DNA of 27,095 nt from Bacilli bacterium (lineage in GTDB: Bacteria; Bacillota_I; Bacilli_A; RFN20; CAG-826). The notes beneath the pieces were generated by a model that did not search any database, was not told where the DNA came from, and saw only the letters and a list, made by a program, of their open reading frames with translations. The stretch is taken from positions 1-27,095 of the forward strand of contig JAILRR010000029.1 of the NCBI GenBank assembly GCA_024698065.1. Reading direction: 5' to 3'. Positions 6,769-14,638 of the stretch are shown piece after piece (within the stretch, counting starts at the first letter, position 1; the number at the start of each line of letters is the position of its first letter). The position numbers and the translations under genes were made by a program.

Positions 6769-7677
6769 ATGAATCAACCAACACAAGTAATCGCAACACT
6801 CGAACACTACAAAGTAGCGATTCGTGACACGCTTGAGTACACGCTCAACAAAGAAAAGTACGACATCAACGCTTTCAAAGACAAGAAGAGAAGCGTTCTT
6901 ATTGAAGTCGAACAGCCAACTCCACTTAAGAGCATCATCAATGCCTCTGGTGAGAATGGTGAAAAACTCGAGAAAATGATCCGTGATTTCTACGCTGACG
7001 TCTACGGTGAAGAAAGCACCATCCTTAAGGAAGCCGATGACGGCCTCCGTGTTGACCACGCTCAGCACATTTCCATCTTCAAAGGCGTTGTTCCGATCCA
7101 CGAGAACATCGAAGCCATGGTTTCCGGTATCATCCGTGACGCCAAAACAAAAGGCATGGATGTCGCTCAGGCCGAGGCTGCTGACCTTGCTGAAGAAAGA
7201 CTTTACAGAGGCGTCTGCTATCTCACCATGGTCGGACAACTCGTCAGACTCTTCAACGATTACAACGTCGCCCGTCGCGAAGCGAAAGGGGAAGAGACCG
7301 CTGCCAGCAAATTCATCGGCAACGATATCACCGAAGTTATCACTCTTCTCAACACCGTCCGCGCCAACAACCGCCTCACCGACGAAAGATACATGGGTGT
7401 CCAAGACAAAGTCTTCGCCCTTGTTGAATACATGACTGGACGTCGCGATCTCCCAACTGGTAAGGGATTTGCTGAGGTTATTAAAGAAACCGAAGACTCC
7501 ATCAACGGCTTCATCCGTGAAGTTGAACCAATGTGGAAGCAGTCCTATGACCCACTCATCAGAGAACTCATTGAGATTGCTAGACAGCAACAAGCCGCTC
7601 AGGCTCAGCCAGCTGAGGCTCCAGCCGATCAAGGCGAGCCAGTTGAACTCGACCCAAAAACAGGTCTCCCAAAGTAA
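6769..7677 (+). CDS. Unrecognised 302-aa helical protein
   Basis: I do not recognise the family. The protein is soluble (no membrane segment or signal peptide) and mainly helix-rich. It has an N-terminal region with EVEQPTPLKSIINASGENGEKLEKM, a middle DLAEERLYRGVCYLTMVGQLVRLFNDYNVARREAKGEE, and a C-terminal helix ending in a Gln/Ala/Pro-rich tail (residues about 265-302). A single Cys occurs. GGAAGG upstream supports the ATG. It sits between a HAD phosphatase and a small membrane protein, with 18- and 14-base gaps, so the three are likely co-transcribed. The low-complexity tail resembles that of the membrane neighbour, which suggests the two may work together (inference). Confidence 0.75.
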   Translation: MNQPTQVIATLEHYKVAIRDTLEYTLNKEKYDINAFKDKKRSVLIEVEQPTPLKSIINASGENGEKLEKMIRDFYADVYGEESTILKEADDGLRVDHAQHISIFKGVVPIHENIEAMVSGIIRDAKTKGMDVAQAEAADLAEERLYRGVCYLTMVGQLVRLFNDYNVARREAKGEETAASKFIGNDITEVITLLNTVRANNRLTDERYMGVQDKVFALVEYMTGRRDLPTGKGFAEVIKETEDSINGFIREVEPMWKQSYDPLIRELIEIARQQQAAQAQPAEAPADQGEPVELDPKTGLPK

Positions 7678-7691
7678 ATTAGGTTACGATT

Positions 7692-8162
7692 ATGAATGAT
7701 ATGACTCCAACCAAAATTGAAGATGTTTCTAAGAACAAGCTTTCCAAAGGCGAAATAGTTTTCATCGTCCTTGATGGAATTCTCGCTCTTGGCGGTTTAG
7801 TGATGATCGTCCTTGGCTTCATCGCTGATCTTTATCCTGGCAAGCCAGGCGATAACTGGACTGGGCAAGATGCCTTCCAAAGTGCCATGCATCTTTCATA
7901 CAGATGGTTTGGCGTCATTCTTCTCCTCGTTGCGGCTCTCATCGCTGCCATCGCTCTTAATGGTTTCGCCCGCAAGAACGATACCGATAACGAAAGAGCT
8001 CTCCGCCGTGCCCAACGTCTTAAGATCATCTCCGAATCCGAGAAGGTCACCGCTGAGCAAGAAGCCATCGCCGCTCAAGAAGCGAAAGTGGTGGAAACTA
8101 AGCCAGCTGAAGAAGCTCCTAAAGCTGAGGAACCAAAGGCCGAAGAGCCAAAAGCCGAATAA
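7692..8162 (+). CDS. Small two-helix membrane protein with charged repeat tail
   Basis: Product is 156 aa, family not recognised. Two membrane helices (about 23-47 and 72-93) are joined by an external loop of about 24 residues (YPGKPGDNWTGQDAFQ). After them comes a long charged, probably coiled-coil cytosolic tail (ERALRRAQRLKIISESEKVTAEQEAIAAQEAK) ending in a Pro/Ala/Lys/Glu repeat (EEPKAEEPKAE). The ATG at 7692 has only a weak TTAGG site, and ATG 7701 is an alternative. It follows the 302-aa gene by 14 bases and ends before a strong terminator. Confidence 0.75.
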   Translation: MNDMTPTKIEDVSKNKLSKGEIVFIVLDGILALGGLVMIVLGFIADLYPGKPGDNWTGQDAFQSAMHLSYRWFGVILLLVAALIAAIALNGFARKNDTDNERALRRAQRLKIISESEKVTAEQEAIAAQEAKVVETKPAEEAPKAEEPKAEEPKAE

Positions 8163-8180
8163 GCTGAAAATCATGTACAA

Positions 8181-8210
8181 AACCCCCATGGAATTATCCT
8201 GGGGGTTTTT
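8181..8210 (+). terminator. Rho-independent terminator after the HAD/302-aa/membrane-protein unit
   Basis: AACCCCCA (8181-8188) pairs with TGGGGGTT (8200-8207), then TTT. It cleanly ends the three-gene unit. Confidence 0.92.
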
Positions 8211-8243
8211 CTTTGAAATGGTGTATTATCTAAGAGTCGATAT

Positions 8244-8678
8244 ATGAAAAAGAGCGAGTATCTCCAGAAACTGGAAGAAGAATATAACAACAAGCAAAAA
8301 GCCTGGAAGGATCGCATCCGTGAAGAGCCTAGTAAGTTCAAAAGGTTCTGGAAGTGGGTGTGGTATCTTATCGCTTTCCCTTTCGTTTGGCTTTTCTATA
8401 ACGTCAGAGATTGGAGAAGCGCGATCTGCATAATCATCTCTTTCCTTCTTTGGTCCGTTTCGGTTTGGGGGTTCTATTTAGCCGCTCTCATTTGCGGTTG
8501 GACAACCGATGCCGCCAAATGGCTTATTGGCATTGGCTCTGCCGTCTGGGTGTGGTGGGCTTCCCCAATTGGTTCCCCGTTCATCTTATGCGTAACCTTT
8601 ACGGCAATCGGAATGAAGACCATCCTCAATAAGATTCATCATAAGAAAGAGCCTTCCCATGAGGATGAAAGCAAATAA
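8244..8678 (+). CDS. Small polytopic membrane protein
   Basis: Product is 144 aa, family not recognised. A charged N-terminal helix (about 1-32, KLEEEYNNKQKAWKDR) is followed by about four hydrophobic segments (residues ~36-50, 56-78, 85-105, 112-125), rich in Trp, and a short charged His/Lys tail. No signal peptidase site. TATTAT (8224-8229) lies 14 bases upstream and there is no clear Shine-Dalgarno, so the leader is probably very short. It is monocistronic between two terminators. The function cannot be inferred. Confidence 0.72.
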   Translation: MKKSEYLQKLEEEYNNKQKAWKDRIREEPSKFKRFWKWVWYLIAFPFVWLFYNVRDWRSAICIIISFLLWSVSVWGFYLAALICGWTTDAAKWLIGIGSAVWVWWASPIGSPFILCVTFTAIGMKTILNKIHHKKEPSHEDESK

Positions 8679-8681
8679 AAA

Positions 8682-8708
8682 AACCTAGGCAATCCTAGGT
8701 TATTTTTT
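8682..8708. terminator. Bidirectional terminator
   Basis: AACCTAGG (8682-8689) pairs with CCTAGGTT (8694-8701), with T-runs on the 3' side of each strand. It serves the + strand membrane-protein gene and the minus-strand tRNA-Ser. Confidence 0.9.
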
Positions 8709-8711
8709 GAT

Positions 8712-8802
8712 TGGCGGAGGAATAGGGATTTGAACCCTAGCGCAGTGTTACCCGCCTACGAGCTTTCCAAGCCCGCCCCTTCGACCACTTGGGTATTCCT
8801 CC
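8712..8802 (-). tRNA. tRNA-Ser (anticodon GGA), CCA encoded
   Basis: A class II tRNA on the minus strand. The acceptor GGAGGAA pairs with TTCCTCC, then discriminator G and encoded CCA. The anticodon stem CGGGC/GCTCG closes TTGGAAA, giving GGA (Ser, UCC/UCU codons). A long variable arm (TAGGCGGG..) and a T loop TTCAAAT follow. Confidence 0.95.
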
Positions 8803-8836
8803 ATGACGCAACGTTTTCTTGTGTCGCGCAAGGGGA

Positions 8837-8865
8837 ATTATAGGTTAGAGACCTCGAATTTTCAA
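8837..8865 (-). promoter_or_regulatory. Promoter of tRNA-Ser
   Basis: Minus-strand TTGAAA (8865-8860), a 17-base spacer and TATAAT (8842-8837). About 30 bases of 5' leader precede the mature tRNA. Confidence 0.88.
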
Positions 8866-8928
8866 CAATACGATGAAACAAACGGAATATTGATGCTGAC
8901 CGCTACTCTTTGTGAGAGTCTTTTATGC

Positions 8929-8951
8929 TACAATGTTTGTTAATCAAACAT
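8929..8951 (+). promoter_or_regulatory. -10 element and inverted repeat over the start of the pseudouridine synthase gene
   Basis: TACAAT (8929-8934) is followed by a perfect 7-bp inverted repeat ATGTTTG (8933-8939) and CAAACAT (8945-8951), whose right arm enters the start codon at 8950. There is no Shine-Dalgarno. Confidence 0.5.
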
Positions 8952-9936
8952 GATTGAAAAGATTATCGACAAAGCAAACTCAAATCAGAAGGCGGAGAAG
9001 TATGTCCGTAGACTCCTCGAGAACGCTCCGCTTTCTTTGATATACAAGACCTTCAGGAAGAAGGACATCAAGGTTAACGGCCATTGGATCAAGAAGGATC
9101 ATGTACTTATGGAAGGGGACACCCTCCGTATTTATATCACCGAAGCCCAATTAGCCGAATTCCAGAAACCAAGGGAAGCCGTTAAAGCGCCTCTTGAATA
9201 TCCAATCGTGTACGAGGATGAGAATATCCTTATCGTGGACAAGCCCGCAGGACTCCTTGTCATCGGCGACGATAAAGAGACAAGAAACACTTTAGCAAGA
9301 AAAGTCCTCGATTATCTTTATTACAAAGGCGAGTTCAACCCAGAGAACCATTCCTTTGTTCCATCTCCCGCCCACAGGCTTGATAGGAACACGGCTGGGC
9401 TTGTTGTCTTTGGTAAAACAAATGAAGCGCTCAGCGAACTAACGCGCCTCTTCAAAGAGAGGGACGACATCCACAAGAAGTACATTGCGATAGTAGTTGG
9501 ATCGACCGATTGGGAAGGCACAATCAACAAGCCTCTCAAGAAAGATTCAAAAACAGGCATGGTTACTGTGTGTCCCGTCGAAAAAGGTGGCAAGACTGCC
9601 ATAACAAAATACAAAACACGCACGATTGGCGGGGGATTTTCCCTTATTGAAGTCGAAATTCTCACTGGCAGAACCCATCAAATCCGCGCCCATATGGCCT
9701 CAATTGGCCACCCAATTATCGGCGACGGTAAATATGGCGACTTCAACCTCAATCGCGAAATCAAAGCGAGGTATGGCTGGTCCAACCAGTTCCTACACGC
9801 TTATAAGATGAGTTTCAGTCATCCTTTGCCTCCTCTAGATTATCTAGCGGGCAAAGAATTTGAGTCGAAACTTGGTGAAGAGGAATCAAAGCTTCTTTCA
9901 ACCTTCTTCGAAACGCCTAGAATATGGTATGAATAG
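8950..9936 (+). CDS. RluA-family 23S rRNA pseudouridine synthase (RluC/RluD-like)
   Basis: Product is 328 aa. These enzymes isomerise specific uridines in 23S rRNA. An N-terminal S4-like RNA-binding domain (about 14-65: KYVRRLLENAP, KKDIKVNGHWIKKDHVL) precedes the catalytic domain. The catalytic motif AHRLDRNTAGLVVFGKT (Asp near residue 143) and GRTHQIRAHMASIGHPIIGDGKYG near 240 are canonical. The target site (RluC versus RluD) cannot be decided from sequence alone. The start has a -10 close upstream and no Shine-Dalgarno. Phosphoglucomutase follows after 17 bases, probably in the same transcript. Confidence 0.93.
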   Translation: MIEKIIDKANSNQKAEKYVRRLLENAPLSLIYKTFRKKDIKVNGHWIKKDHVLMEGDTLRIYITEAQLAEFQKPREAVKAPLEYPIVYEDENILIVDKPAGLLVIGDDKETRNTLARKVLDYLYYKGEFNPENHSFVPSPAHRLDRNTAGLVVFGKTNEALSELTRLFKERDDIHKKYIAIVVGSTDWEGTINKPLKKDSKTGMVTVCPVEKGGKTAITKYKTRTIGGGFSLIEVEILTGRTHQIRAHMASIGHPIIGDGKYGDFNLNREIKARYGWSNQFLHAYKMSFSHPLPPLDYLAGKEFESKLGEEESKLLSTFFETPRIWYE

Positions 9937-9953
9937 AGTCAGGAGGAATTACC

Positions 9954-11672
9954 ATGGCTGATTTGGTTAAGTTGAATTACGAAAGATGGATGGCCTCACC
10001 GAAGGTCAGCGAAGAGGACAAGAAAGCCCTCGCCGCTTTGACACCTGAGGAGAAAGACGCCGCCTTCTTCAAAGATGTTGAATTTGGAACCGCCGGCATG
10101 CGCGGCTTCATCGGCGCTGGCACCAACAAGATGAATGACTTCACCGTCAAGAAAGCCACGCTTGCCTTCGGCATGTATCTTCTTGAGAAGATTCCTGGCT
10201 CCAAAGATATGGGCGTTGTCATCTCCCACGATAACCGCTTCAAATCCCGTGAGTTCACTCTTCTCTCTGCGAAGATCCTTAATGAGATGGGCATCAAAGC
10301 CTATATCTTTGACGCTCTCCGCCCAGTCCCAGAGCTTTCCTTCGCTGTCCGCAACACAAAAGCCGCTGGCGGCATTATGATCACCGCCTCCCATAACCCA
10401 AAGGAATATAACGGCTACAAGGTCTACGATGAGACTGGCTGTCAGCTTGTCCCAACCAAGATCGCCAGAATGCTTGAAATCCTTGCCTCCCTCCCAGATG
10501 AGCTCACTGTTGAGGCTCCTAAAGCCGATAAACCTGCTGAGACCATCATGCTTGGCAAAGAAATCGATGACGAATATGTCTCTCTTGTTATGAAGACTCA
10601 GGTCAATCCTGACCTTCCAAAGAAAGGCTTCAAGATCGTTTATTCCCCACAGCACGGTGCTTCTTACGAAAACGCTATGCGCATCTTCAAAGATTGCGGA
10701 TACGAAATCTATCCAGTGGAGAAGCAGTGCATCCATGACCCTGCTTTTGGCGGAACCGCATCACCAAACCCAGAGAACGCGGAAGCCTTCAATGAGTCCA
10801 TTAAACTTGCTAAAGAGATTGGCGCTCAATTAACCGTCATGACCGATCCTGACGGCGATAGATGTGGCCTTAGCTATCTCTCGAGCAAAGGAACATACGA
10901 AAGACTTACTGGAAACCAGAGTGCCGCTCTTCTTATGGAATATCTCTTCTCCGAAAGAAAGAAGCAGGGCAAGCTCTCTGACAATGGCGTTATGTATGAC
11001 ACCATCGTCACGAGTGATTTAGGCAGAAAGATTGCGAAAGCCTATGGTTTATCTAACGAAAGCTTCCTTACAGGCTTCAAATATATCGGCAACAGAATCG
11101 ATTTCTATGAGAAGCAAGGACATGGTCCTCACTTCGAATTCGGATATGAAGAGTCATATGGTTGCATCGTTGAACCATTCGTCAGAGACAAAGATGGCAT
11201 CCAAGCCATCCTTCTCTATAGCGAAATGGCTCTCCATTATTATCTCCAGGGCATCCCGCTTGATGTCGCTTACGAGAACCTCGAAAAGAAGTATGGCTAC
11301 CATATGACCATCACCAAGAGCGTTTCCTTCTTTGGCAGCAGTGGCGCTTCCGAGATGGCCAAGATCATGGAGAAGGCCCATAACAGTCTTCCAACCGTCG
11401 TCGACGGCATGAAAGTCGCCATCATTGAAGATTATGTCAAACTCGAAAAACAGGATCTCAGAACCGGTGAGAAGACCAAGCTCGATTACGATAAGTCAGA
11501 AGTCGTTCGCCTCATCTTCGAGGATTCTTCCTGGATCGCCATTAGACCAAGTGGAACCGAGCCAAAATGCAAGTTCTATGTCGAGGTCTTCCAGAAAGAT
11601 GGAAATGGCTTAAAAGAGAGGACTGAACACCTCATCGCAACCTTGCTTGAAAGTCTTGGAGTTAAGGCTTAA
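9954..11672 (+). CDS. pgcA: Phosphoglucomutase/phosphomannomutase (alpha-D-phosphohexomutase)
   Basis: Product is 572 aa, the length of Bacillus PgcA-type enzymes. It interconverts hexose 1- and 6-phosphates, supplying glucose-1-phosphate for glycan and envelope sugar synthesis. In order: GTAGMRGFIG near residue 45; the phosphoserine loop TASHNPKEYNGYKVY near 143; the Mg-binding DPDGDR near 299; the sugar-specificity loop GYEESYG near 397; and the phosphate-binding RPSGTEPK near 528. The start is fixed by AGGAGG eight bases upstream. It converges with the HAD gene and overlaps its stop by 4 bases, so its terminator lies inside that antisense gene (11699-11727). Confidence 0.95.
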   Translation: MADLVKLNYERWMASPKVSEEDKKALAALTPEEKDAAFFKDVEFGTAGMRGFIGAGTNKMNDFTVKKATLAFGMYLLEKIPGSKDMGVVISHDNRFKSREFTLLSAKILNEMGIKAYIFDALRPVPELSFAVRNTKAAGGIMITASHNPKEYNGYKVYDETGCQLVPTKIARMLEILASLPDELTVEAPKADKPAETIMLGKEIDDEYVSLVMKTQVNPDLPKKGFKIVYSPQHGASYENAMRIFKDCGYEIYPVEKQCIHDPAFGGTASPNPENAEAFNESIKLAKEIGAQLTVMTDPDGDRCGLSYLSSKGTYERLTGNQSAALLMEYLFSERKKQGKLSDNGVMYDTIVTSDLGRKIAKAYGLSNESFLTGFKYIGNRIDFYEKQGHGPHFEFGYEESYGCIVEPFVRDKDGIQAILLYSEMALHYYLQGIPLDVAYENLEKKYGYHMTITKSVSFFGSSGASEMAKIMEKAHNSLPTVVDGMKVAIIEDYVKLEKQDLRTGEKTKLDYDKSEVVRLIFEDSSWIAIRPSGTEPKCKFYVEVFQKDGNGLKERTEHLIATLLESLGVKA

Positions 11673-12466
11673 TTAAGAAGCAATTCTTCTAACTTATGGG
11701 CAACAGCGTCATCGTTGTTGCCTTTTTCTAATGAAGGGAATTTTTCTAAAAGCAGGCGTGATTTGCAAGGGAAAACGCAGTATTTCTCCCCTGCTAAAGA
11801 GAGCATTTTGTAGTCGCTGTCGCTATCCCCGAAAGCAATGATGTCTTTTGGTTCAACGCCATAATAGTCTGCGATATATTTGGCAGCGTTGCCTTTGTCG
11901 TAATGGGCGTAATATGCCTCACAATGTTTCGAACCGCTCCAGTGGCGGCAACCCATTGGAACATGACTCTCGACGATTTCTTTGAGCCTCTCGTCATACT
12001 CTTCCTCAGTCTCGAAAATGAGAGCGAACACGTCTTTTGTCAGGTGTTCATTCGCGTCGCCTGTCATGATCTTTTCTCCGACCTTTGGGAAATAAGCAAG
12101 GAGGAATGGGTCGATGATTTTCGCATATGCTTTCTCCTCATCTTCAAAGGCGATGTTGAGAAGAGGAAAATCAATTTTGGAGAGGATGTCTTTCACGTCT
12201 TTCAAAGGGAAAGCCTTCTTTAAAGATGGGAAAGAAGGGTCATTAGGATCGGTCACATAGGTGCCGTTATAGGCGATGAAAGGAGTTGTTAAGCCTAGTT
12301 CCTCATAGTAGGGGAGAATGGCTCTAGGAGGACGTCCTGAGGCAAGAACAATTCTATGTCCTTTCCTCGATACTTCTTTGAGGGTTCTAAGGGTATATGG
12401 AGACAACTCAAAAGAATCGTTTAATAACGTTCCGTCTAAATCGATGAAGATAAGTTTCTTAGTCAT
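11669..12466 (-). CDS. HAD-superfamily (Cof-type) phosphatase
   Basis: Product is 265 aa. A second Cof-type HAD hydrolase: motif I LIFIDLDGTLLND, motif II IVLASGRPP, motif III Lys in YDKGNAAKYIADYYG, motif IV IIAFGDSDSDYKML, and a C-terminal GNNDDAVAHKLEELL. Substrate unknown. The ATG at 12466 lies inside the end of trpS (ATGACTAA, 8-base overlap), so translation is coupled to trpS. Longer in-frame starts upstream would merely read trpS sequence in another frame. The 3' end overlaps the phosphoglucomutase stop on the other strand by 4 bases. Confidence 0.9.
   Translation of the reverse strand: MTKKLIFIDLDGTLLNDSFELSPYTLRTLKEVSRKGHRIVLASGRPPRAILPYYEELGLTTPFIAYNGTYVTDPNDPSFPSLKKAFPLKDVKDILSKIDFPLLNIAFEDEEKAYAKIIDPFLLAYFPKVGEKIMTGDANEHLTKDVFALIFETEEEYDERLKEIVESHVPMGCRHWSGSKHCEAYYAHYDKGNAAKYIADYYGVEPKDIIAFGDSDSDYKMLSLAGEKYCVFPCKSRLLLEKFPSLEKGNNDDAVAHKLEELLLN
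11699..11727 (+). terminator. Terminator of phosphoglucomutase lying inside the antisense HAD gene
   Basis: On the + strand GGCAACA (11699-11705) pairs with TGTTGCC (11716-11722), followed by TTTTT. It lies 27 bases past the phosphoglucomutase stop and within the coding sequence for the conserved GNNDD region of the opposite-strand HAD protein. Confidence 0.85.
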
Positions 12467-13448
12467 CAAGGGAGAGAAGGCCAACGGCTTTCTGGACACG
12501 CTTCAAGGTCTTCTTAGCGACTGCTTCGGCTTTCTTAGCACCTTCGTTAAGAATCTCGACATATGACTTCGAGGCGATGATTTCTTCGTAGCGGGCTTTG
12601 AATGGCATGAGTTCTTCAATGACTTTATCGGCAACAGCCTTTTTGAATTCGCCATAGAGAGAATCTTTGAACTTTTCAGCTGCTTCCTGTGGGGTGATGT
12701 CGCTTAACGCGGCGTAGATGGTAAGTAAGTTAGAGACGCCTGGCTGGTTCTCTGGGTCGTAATTGACCTTGCCAACCATATCGGTGACGGCAGACATGAT
12801 CTTCTTGCGGATGGTTTTCTCATCATCTTTAAGGAAGATGTCGCCTTTTGGATCGCTCTTGGACATCTTCTTTGTTGGGTCGCTAAGCGACATGATGCGG
12901 GCGCCGACTTTGGTGACTTGGGCGCGAGGCATGATGAGGATGTCGCCGTAGCGGTGGTTGAATCTCTTAACGAGGTCACGGCAGATTTCGACGTGTTGGG
13001 TCTGATCTTCGCCAACAGGAACGATATTGGCGTCATATAAAAGAATGTCGGCAGCCATCAAAACCGGATAGGCGAAGATACCAAGTCCGATTTCGCTGTC
13101 ATTCATCTTCGAGCATTTGTCTTTGAACTGGGTCATGCGTCTGAGCTCACCCATGTAGAGATAGTTTTGAAGGATGACATTGAGCTCAGCGTGAGCGGAA
13201 ACGGCGGATTGAAGGAAGATTGTGCATTTCTTTGGGTCGAGTCCGCTAGCGAGATAGAAGGCGGCTAAATCGCGGCTGTTCTCTCTTAACTCGTTTGGAT
13301 CGATTGGCATCGTAAGAGCATGAAGGTCTGCGATGAAAATATAGACTTCACCAGATTCTTGGAAGTCTTTGAAGTGGCGTAAAGCGCCGATATAGTTGCC
13401 TAAAGTGAGTTTTCCAGTAGGTTTGATTCCAGATAAAATACGCGTCAT
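12459..13448 (-). CDS. trpS: Tryptophanyl-tRNA synthetase
   Basis: Product is 329 aa. It charges tRNA-Trp in the cytosol. Class I signatures: GIKPTGKLTLGNYIGAL (HIGH-equivalent GNYIG) near residue 15, and KMSKSDPKGDIFL (KMSKS) near 190. DQTQHVEICRDL near 145 also matches the family. The start MTRILSGIKPTG is chosen because GAGGT sits 8 bases upstream. An in-frame start 18 codons earlier adds unrelated residues. No T-box leader is visible in the short interval to spx. The downstream HAD gene overlaps by 8 bases. Confidence 0.96.
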   Translation of the reverse strand: MTRILSGIKPTGKLTLGNYIGALRHFKDFQESGEVYIFIADLHALTMPIDPNELRENSRDLAAFYLASGLDPKKCTIFLQSAVSAHAELNVILQNYLYMGELRRMTQFKDKCSKMNDSEIGLGIFAYPVLMAADILLYDANIVPVGEDQTQHVEICRDLVKRFNHRYGDILIMPRAQVTKVGARIMSLSDPTKKMSKSDPKGDIFLKDDEKTIRKKIMSAVTDMVGKVNYDPENQPGVSNLLTIYAALSDITPQEAAEKFKDSLYGEFKKAVADKVIEELMPFKARYEEIIASKSYVEILNEGAKKAEAVAKKTLKRVQKAVGLLSLDD

Positions 13449-13494
13449 AAAATACCTCACGGACATTCTAGAAGAGAAGAGAGTGGAAGTAAAT

Positions 13495-13536
13495 ATTAAC
13501 AAAGTTAATGCATGAGTTTTACAAAATGAATATAAT
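13495..13536 (+). promoter_or_regulatory. Divergent trpS/spx promoter region
   Basis: For spx, TATAAT (13531-13536) lies 8 bases before the ATG at 13545 with no Shine-Dalgarno, so a leaderless start is predicted. An inverted repeat ATTAAC-AAA-GTTAAT (13495-13509) sits in the middle of the interval between the divergent genes and could serve either. Confidence 0.6.
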
Positions 13537-13544
13537 GCACTCGT

Positions 13545-14030
13545 ATGATTAAGATTTATTATTCACCATCATGCTCATCCTGCCGCAAGGTAAAGAAGTG
13601 GTTCGATGACCAGAAAATCCCATATACCAGCAAAGACATCTTCAGCGGTTCCCTTAACGAAGCTGAGATTCGTGACATCATCACGAAGTGCATTGACGGA
13701 ACCGATGAGATTATCTCCCCAAGGAGTAAGATTGTTCAGGAACAGAACATCAACTTCGATGAGATGAAAGTCTCTGAGCTCATCACCTTCATCAAGAACA
13801 ATCCTTCCGTTCTCCGTCGCCCAATCATCGTTGATGATAGAAGGGTCCAAGTCGGATACAACGAAGAAGAGATTCGTACTTTCATCCCAAGAGCAAGAAG
13901 ATATGCTGATCTCCTTTGCGGAGATTGGTGTCCGAAATTCCCAACCTGTCCTGTCGGCACTGACCGCAAGGCCATCAACCTAGCCGATCAGAAATGCCTT
14001 GAGGAAGAAGAGAAGCATTTCAAAAACTAA
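13545..14030 (+). CDS. spx: Spx-like regulator (ArsC/Spx family) with cysteine-rich tail
   Basis: Product is 161 aa. Spx proteins bind the RNA polymerase alpha C-terminal domain and redirect transcription during thiol stress. The redox switch C10-x-x-C13 (SPSCSSCRK) is present, as is the Spx signature VLRRPIIVDDRRVQVGYNEEEIRTFIPR (about 91-120), which separates it from arsenate reductase. Usual Spx ends soon after this. Here about 40 extra residues carry four cysteines (LCGDWCPKFPTCP...KC), a possible metal site. It is monocistronic, divergent from trpS, with a -10 only 8 bases before the ATG and a terminator after. Confidence 0.85.
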   Translation: MIKIYYSPSCSSCRKVKKWFDDQKIPYTSKDIFSGSLNEAEIRDIITKCIDGTDEIISPRSKIVQEQNINFDEMKVSELITFIKNNPSVLRRPIIVDDRRVQVGYNEEEIRTFIPRARRYADLLCGDWCPKFPTCPVGTDRKAINLADQKCLEEEEKHFKN

Positions 14031-14033
14031 AAA

Positions 14034-14058
14034 AAGCACCGGCAATTCGGTGCTTTTT
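14034..14058. terminator. Bidirectional terminator between spx and the CYTH gene
   Basis: AAGCACCG (14034-14041) pairs with CGGTGCTT (14048-14055), with T-runs on the 3' side of both strands. It serves convergent genes and reaches within two bases of the CYTH stop. Confidence 0.9.
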
Positions 14059-14059
14059 C

Positions 14060-14632
14060 TTATTCTCCTATAGCCTCAAGTGCCCTTTTGATTTTGGTCT
14101 TTTTGTTAGGGACAAAGAGGATATTGTTTTCTTCAAGCAACTGCTTCAAGTACTTTTCGGCAGTGGCCATGTCTTTGTGTTCTAGTTCGACCTCATAATC
14201 GGTTATGCCCGAGTAATTGTTAAGGTCGATCGCGAGTTCGCCACCTTCATAATCGGCATCAATTCTTCGCGTTGAAAGAACGGTTTTGATATAAAGGGTA
14301 GAGGTGTTGATGCCCTCCTCTTCAAGGTACTTTTTGATTTCGTTATCGGGGAAGCCGGTGTGGCCGTTTATAGCCTCGAATTCTTCTTCGCTGATATAGA
14401 CGTTCTTCTCAATATGACCTTCGACCCTAGGTATCTTGACAGTCATCTCGAATTTCATCTTTTTAAAGCGAACGCGAAGAGAAAGACCTTTCTCTCTAAG
14501 GGCGTTATCTTTGCTATCGATGTAATAGTTTATCTGAACATAAGAACCATGGCCCTCAAAAAGGGAGACTAGCTTCTCGTAGTCCTCTTTGCTTATTAAG
14601 GCCTTGGCTTCAATTTCGATTTCGTCGCTCAT
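14060..14632 (-). CDS. CYTH-domain (triphosphate tunnel) protein
   Basis: Product is 190 aa. The CYTH signature ExExK appears as EIEIEAK at residues 4-10, and the tunnel is lined by charged strands (LSLRVRF, EMTVKIPR, LSTRRIDADY, ELAIDLNNY, YEVELEH, KTKIKRALE). Family members hydrolyse inorganic triphosphate or related triphosphates with metal. The Bacillus relative is YjbK. The specific substrate is unknown. The ATG comes exactly 6 bases after TATAAT and has no Shine-Dalgarno. It is divergent from the EIIB-like gene and convergent with spx. Confidence 0.88.
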   Translation of the reverse strand: MSDEIEIEAKALISKEDYEKLVSLFEGHGSYVQINYYIDSKDNALREKGLSLRVRFKKMKFEMTVKIPRVEGHIEKNVYISEEEFEAINGHTGFPDNEIKKYLEEEGINTSTLYIKTVLSTRRIDADYEGGELAIDLNNYSGITDYEVELEHKDMATAEKYLKQLLEENNILFVPNKKTKIKRALEAIGE

Positions 14633-14638
14633 GGGACA

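Noticed and set aside
8116..8160. Tandem repeat array in the 156-aa membrane-protein gene
   Set aside because: It simply encodes the low-complexity Glu/Pro/Lys/Ala tail in frame; it is not an independent repeat element.
13449..13544. T-box leader for trpS
   Set aside because: The interval to spx is under 100 bases, with no T-box sequence and no terminator/antiterminator pair.
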